From: Anaerolineae bacterium
GTDB lineage: Bacteria > Chloroflexota > Anaerolineae > Anaerolineales > Villigracilaceae
Length of the DNA stretch: 8,501 nt
Assembly (NCBI GenBank): GCA_003158885.1
Contig: PMLN01000342.1
Span: 1 to 8,501 of the forward strand
Direction of reading: 5' to 3'
The position numbers were made by a program, and so were the translations under genes. The stretch's first letter is position 1, and each line of letters starts with the position of its first letter. Shown here piece by piece: positions 5,734 to 8,501 of this stretch. The notes beneath the pieces were generated by a model. The model searched no databases. It was not told the origin of the DNA and was given only the letters and a program-made list of their open reading frames with translations.

Positions 5734-7698
5734 TTATGGAGCGGGAATCGCCAGGGAAGGCGCACCGTAAATCCCGCTCAAGCCACCCTGCACTCCCGTG
5801 AATGGATACCGGATGTCTCGATAACCATCGTAGGTAGTGTTTGAATATAAAGGAATGAAGGGGAGATCAAGCACAAGAGTGGATTGAATGCCAAATACAT
5901 CCTGCTGCGCGGTGGCCAGATCGCCGGTCGAATTCAGCGCTTCGCAAGAAGACTGAAGGTAATTACTGTGAACCCCAAAGGGATTCCCATCCGCGAACCA
6001 ATCACATAAATAACCGGGATATTCGCTGACACGCCAGCCGAGGATCGCCAGATCATATTGATGACTGCTAAAAACCGCATAGCGAAGTCTTTCAGGGACC
6101 ACAGACTGCACCACGAGTTGAATGCCAACCAGGGACAATTTCTGATTAATGAAATTTGCCGAATTTACTTCAAAGTCATTGGAGGATGCAACCAAGAGGT
6201 TAATTGCAGGAACAGCCCCACCGTTCGGAAGGATGAATCCCAAACCATGCGCGTTTTGCGAAGGCGAAACCTGCCATTTATAACCGGCGGCTTTGAGAAT
6301 CTGAACCGCCTGCGCCAAACGTGACGTTGAATCAAGACCATTACATGGCAGCACTGAATCCGGATTATCCCAGGGTTTTTCAGCCGGCGCGACAAAAAAC
6401 GTCAATTCCTGAACCCCATCTCCCAAGCGGCCCAGCATGGATTTAGGATCCATCGCACACGCCAAAGCCCGACGAAAGGCCGGATCACCAAGAAGCGGGT
6501 TTGAATCATTGAACACAAGAAAAGACAAATCATTACCGGGGCTCTCCATGAGCGGAAAGGAATTACCGATCGTTGCATGCGCACTCAGCGACAGCCCGCC
6601 GGACTCAAGAATTTCATCCACGTCCTTCCTTTGAAAGGCGTTCAGGGCATCCTCTTCGCCGGCATAAGTTTTGTAAAACGCGTTATCAAAATACGGCTCA
6701 TTAAACGGATGCGCCGGATTACCCTTATTGACCCAAACGCCACTTTGCTGACCGGCAGGCATCCAATCGCCGAGGGTCGGTTCTTCCTGACCATCCAGCG
6801 CATACAGCGATTGGCGGGCGGCATCCAGGGCGGTGTCATATTGCGATTGGATTTTGGCAAGAGCGGTATTGGCTTGATTCAAATCCGCCTGCCGGTTTTT
6901 GACATCAGTCATGGTTTGCGAGTAATCGCCACCGGTTGGGGACAAGCTCGCCAGGATTGCATTCAACTCATCGATCTTCGATTGTATCTCCCTGGCTTGG
7001 GCCATCAGTGAAGAGACCTGTGAAAGAAGGTCTTTCGGAGGCAACAGCGCGGCAGAACCAGCGACTTTCGATTCCCAATAGGCTTCCTGGACAATCGGGC
7101 CCTGCAAGGCGCCATATTGCCAGACACCGACATTTGGCTGCTTTTTTAAATAGAACTTGACCGTATGCGAATCCAATGCTTCGGCATGGTCAATGAAATC
7201 AGGGTTGTAAAAATCGTGCCAGTCAAAACCAAGCTGGAATGATAGAACCGTATTGACCGTAAAGGCAACATCATCCGCCGTGAAGGGTTTTCCATCCGTC
7301 CACTTCAAATCGGAGCGAAGCGGAACCGTGGCCGTATAAAAACTTCCCTCCTGCTGGACGGGCGAGGGCATTCCACCGGCAGCCATCGTTTCAAAAGCAC
7401 GATCCGGGATCGAAAGCTGATACAAGCGCGGCCAGTACGAGGACATCAGCGCGTAATTATTATACGAATAGCCATTCGCATCAAACAAGGTCCAGACATT
7501 CACCGGAGTTATAGTTCCAATCAATGCAAAGCGAATATCGGAAGCATGCGGGATGGAAGTCGCGGTCGGCGCGGGCGAGGGAATAATGGTCACCGCAGTG
7601 GCCGCCGCAGGAGCCGGCTGGTCCGAAGGTTTCGTACCGCAGGAAGCAAACAAAAAAATCAAAAGCGCCGCGGCGGCTGAGAGTCGCACACGGTTCAT
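5734..7698 (-). CDS. Peptide ABC transporter substrate-binding lipoprotein with coiled-coil insert
   Basis: This is an extracytoplasmic solute-binding protein of the SBP_bac_5 (OppA/DppA) family, 654 residues, longer than the usual 500-560. A lipoprotein signal peptide (1-20) ends in LFASC with Cys20 as the acylation site; Phe at -3 is less usual than Leu. A Pro/Ala/Thr-rich tether follows (about 24-52). Family hallmarks are LKWTDGKPFTADDVAFTVNT (131-150), DPAFRRALACAMDPKSMLG (405-423), and the C-terminal PFGVHSNYLQSSCEAL and DLPFIPLYS. Between PIVQEAYW and the GNPAHPFNEPYFD segment lies a heptad-rich insert (about 222-300), probably an antiparallel coiled coil. I chose the ATG at 7696-7698, which overlaps the upstream TGA as ATGA; an in-frame TTG lies three codons earlier. 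The partner ATPases follow downstream. The ligand is unknown; oligopeptide is the family default. Confidence 0.9.
   Translation of the reverse strand: MNRVRLSAAAALLIFLFASCGTKPSDQPAPAAATAVTIIPSPAPTATSIPHASDIRFALIGTITPVNVWTLFDANGYSYNNYALMSSYWPRLYQLSIPDRAFETMAAGGMPSPVQQEGSFYTATVPLRSDLKWTDGKPFTADDVAFTVNTVLSFQLGFDWHDFYNPDFIDHAEALDSHTVKFYLKKQPNVGVWQYGALQGPIVQEAYWESKVAGSAALLPPKDLLSQVSSLMAQAREIQSKIDELNAILASLSPTGGDYSQTMTDVKNRQADLNQANTALAKIQSQYDTALDAARQSLYALDGQEEPTLGDWMPAGQQSGVWVNKGNPAHPFNEPYFDNAFYKTYAGEEDALNAFQRKDVDEILESGGLSLSAHATIGNSFPLMESPGNDLSFLVFNDSNPLLGDPAFRRALACAMDPKSMLGRLGDGVQELTFFVAPAEKPWDNPDSVLPCNGLDSTSRLAQAVQILKAAGYKWQVSPSQNAHGLGFILPNGGAVPAINLLVASSNDFEVNSANFINQKLSLVGIQLVVQSVVPERLRYAVFSSHQYDLAILGWRVSEYPGYLCDWFADGNPFGVHSNYLQSSCEALNSTGDLATAQQDVFGIQSTLVLDLPFIPLYSNTTYDGYRDIRYPFTGVQGGLSGIYGAPSLAIPAP
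6799..7035 (-). other. Predicted coiled-coil insertion inside the binding protein
   Basis: Residues 222-300 of the substrate-binding protein are free of the family's motifs and rich in Ala, Gln, Leu, Asp and Lys. They form two helical stretches (LSQVSSLMAQAREIQSKIDE and a second one with NRQADLNQANTALAKIQSQ) separated by a turn containing SPTGG. Hydrophobic residues recur at heptad spacing, so a helical hairpin is likely. It sits at the place where ordinary OppA-type proteins pass directly into the GTGPY-like strand. Its function is unknown. Confidence 0.65.
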
Positions 7699-8501
7699 TT
7701 CTTGCAAGCCTGCCCTTCGTCAAAGGCTTCGATGTTCCACATGGGATTGGCAGTCGCATCGAGATCGAAGTGACACAAATCGGCGCGGGCGGCAGCCACA
7801 CTGAGACGGAAAAACAGCGGAATGGCAGGCAGGTCGCTGGCAAAGATGGACTGAGCCTGGTGATAAGAATCCGCATAAGCTTGTTCGCCCGGCAGTGACG
7901 ATTGGGCAGCATGGCAGGCGGTATCGAAACCCGGATTGCTATATCCACTCAAATTCACACCCACCCAATGATTCAGTTCGTTGGGAATCTCGCCGCTCGT
8001 GAACCAGCCGCAGGAAGGTTCGATGGCGGGGGTGCTGAGGGCGTACTCTGCAAGATCGAAACCGCGGCCAAAGAGCGGGCCATTGGGACCAGGCGCATAA
8101 AGGTCCTGCTGCGATTCATAGCGCACATTGATACCGATGCCACACTGTGCGAGCGATTTGGAAAGGATATCCATTATCTGCTGACGCTGGGCAGACTGTG
8201 TGGTCAGGTAATCCAGAATCAGGGGAGTACCGCCTGCCACCCCACTGACCGAAACCGCGTGCCGTACCGAGGAGGTGTCACCGGCAACATATTTCCAGCC
8301 AGCCTGTTCGAGCAACTGGGAACCGGCAGTGACATCAAACTTGTAACCGGGAAGATCACCGGCATAGAGAGGATGGTCTGAGGATACAAAACTGGCTGGA
8401 ACAGAGGACAACCCAAACAAAACAGTATCTACAACCTTTTGCCGGTCGAGACACATGGCAATGGCCTGACGCATAAGAGGATCTGCAAAGAAATCAGGGC
8501 G
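7695..8501 (-). CDS. Second oligopeptide-type substrate-binding protein, C-terminal part (cut by window edge)
   Basis: The frame is open to the right edge, leaving 268 residues of the C-terminal half of another SBP_bac_5 family protein. The visible part begins with RPDFFADPLMRQAIAMCLDR, the conserved 'D..vRqAi..aiDR' segment, then FDVTAGSQLLEQAGW, the usual 'A..LL.eAGW' motif. Later come GYSNPGFDTACHAAQ and SDLPAIPLFFR, typical of the C-terminal lobe. An internal Met at 8472-8474 lies inside the conserved region and is not the start. Several cysteines (PSCGW, FDTACH, DLCHF, EGQACKK) could form disulfides outside the membrane. The stop overlaps the next gene's ATG by four bases, so translation is probably coupled. 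The signal peptide and N-terminal lobe lie outside the window. Confidence 0.9.
   Translation of the reverse strand, partial: RPDFFADPLMRQAIAMCLDRQKVVDTVLFGLSSVPASFVSSDHPLYAGDLPGYKFDVTAGSQLLEQAGWKYVAGDTSSVRHAVSVSGVAGGTPLILDYLTTQSAQRQQIMDILSKSLAQCGIGINVRYESQQDLYAPGPNGPLFGRGFDLAEYALSTPAIEPSCGWFTSGEIPNELNHWVGVNLSGYSNPGFDTACHAAQSSLPGEQAYADSYHQAQSIFASDLPAIPLFFRLSVAAARADLCHFDLDATANPMWNIEAFDEGQACKK

Noticed and set aside
7553..7804. Short plus-strand frame across the junction of the two binding-protein genes
   Set aside because: It is a shadow of two well-supported coding regions and has no motif.

Overview
This window reads as ordinary bacterial chromosome in which every gene I can support lies on the minus strand, so transcription runs from high to low coordinates. 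In that order it holds: the C-terminal part of one oligopeptide-type substrate-binding protein (cut by the right edge), a second complete lipoprotein substrate-binding protein, the two ATPases of a peptide ABC importer (OppD-like, then OppF-like), a response regulator with a Roadblock-like module, a tRNA-Gln(UUG) gene, glmU, cdd (cytidine deaminase) and the N-terminal third of recO (cut by the left edge).

The taxon cannot be proven from this window. The moderate GC content, the lipoprotein with a long coiled-coil insert, the REC plus Roadblock-like architecture, the degenerate 'CGCGAAG' intergenic element and the heptad repeats together make me lean towards Chloroflexota (Anaerolineae-like). 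This is inference, with modest confidence.

Region 3656-8501 is a peptide-uptake cluster. The two binding proteins overlap by an ATGA junction, which suggests coupled translation. A good extended -10 promoter lies between the second binding protein and oppD, so the ATPases may also be transcribed independently. No permease gene is in the window, so OppB/OppC equivalents must lie beyond the right edge or elsewhere. The response regulator starts 14 nt after the oppF-like stop and looks like the last protein gene of the same transcript, placing a signalling protein beside peptide import.

Region 2343-2529 holds tRNA-Gln with its own candidate promoter next to the 3' end of the regulator gene. A clear intrinsic terminator follows the tRNA. 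A second terminator-like hairpin has a U tract that runs into the glmU ribosome binding site, so glmU may depend on read-through or attenuation.

Region 1-2330 is housekeeping: glmU makes UDP-N-acetylglucosamine, cdd salvages pyrimidines, and recO serves recombinational repair. The cdd-recO order resembles the Firmicute cdd-era-recO neighbourhood with era missing. The 87-nt cdd-recO gap is mostly a period-7 tandem repeat that occupies the place where the recO ribosome binding site should be. I see no mobile element, CRISPR array, rRNA or obviously new defence or biosynthetic system. The most unusual items are the recO leader repeat, the coiled-coil insert in the binding protein, the REC/Roadblock-like protein with a GELLPA repeat linker, and the stacked hairpins ahead of glmU.
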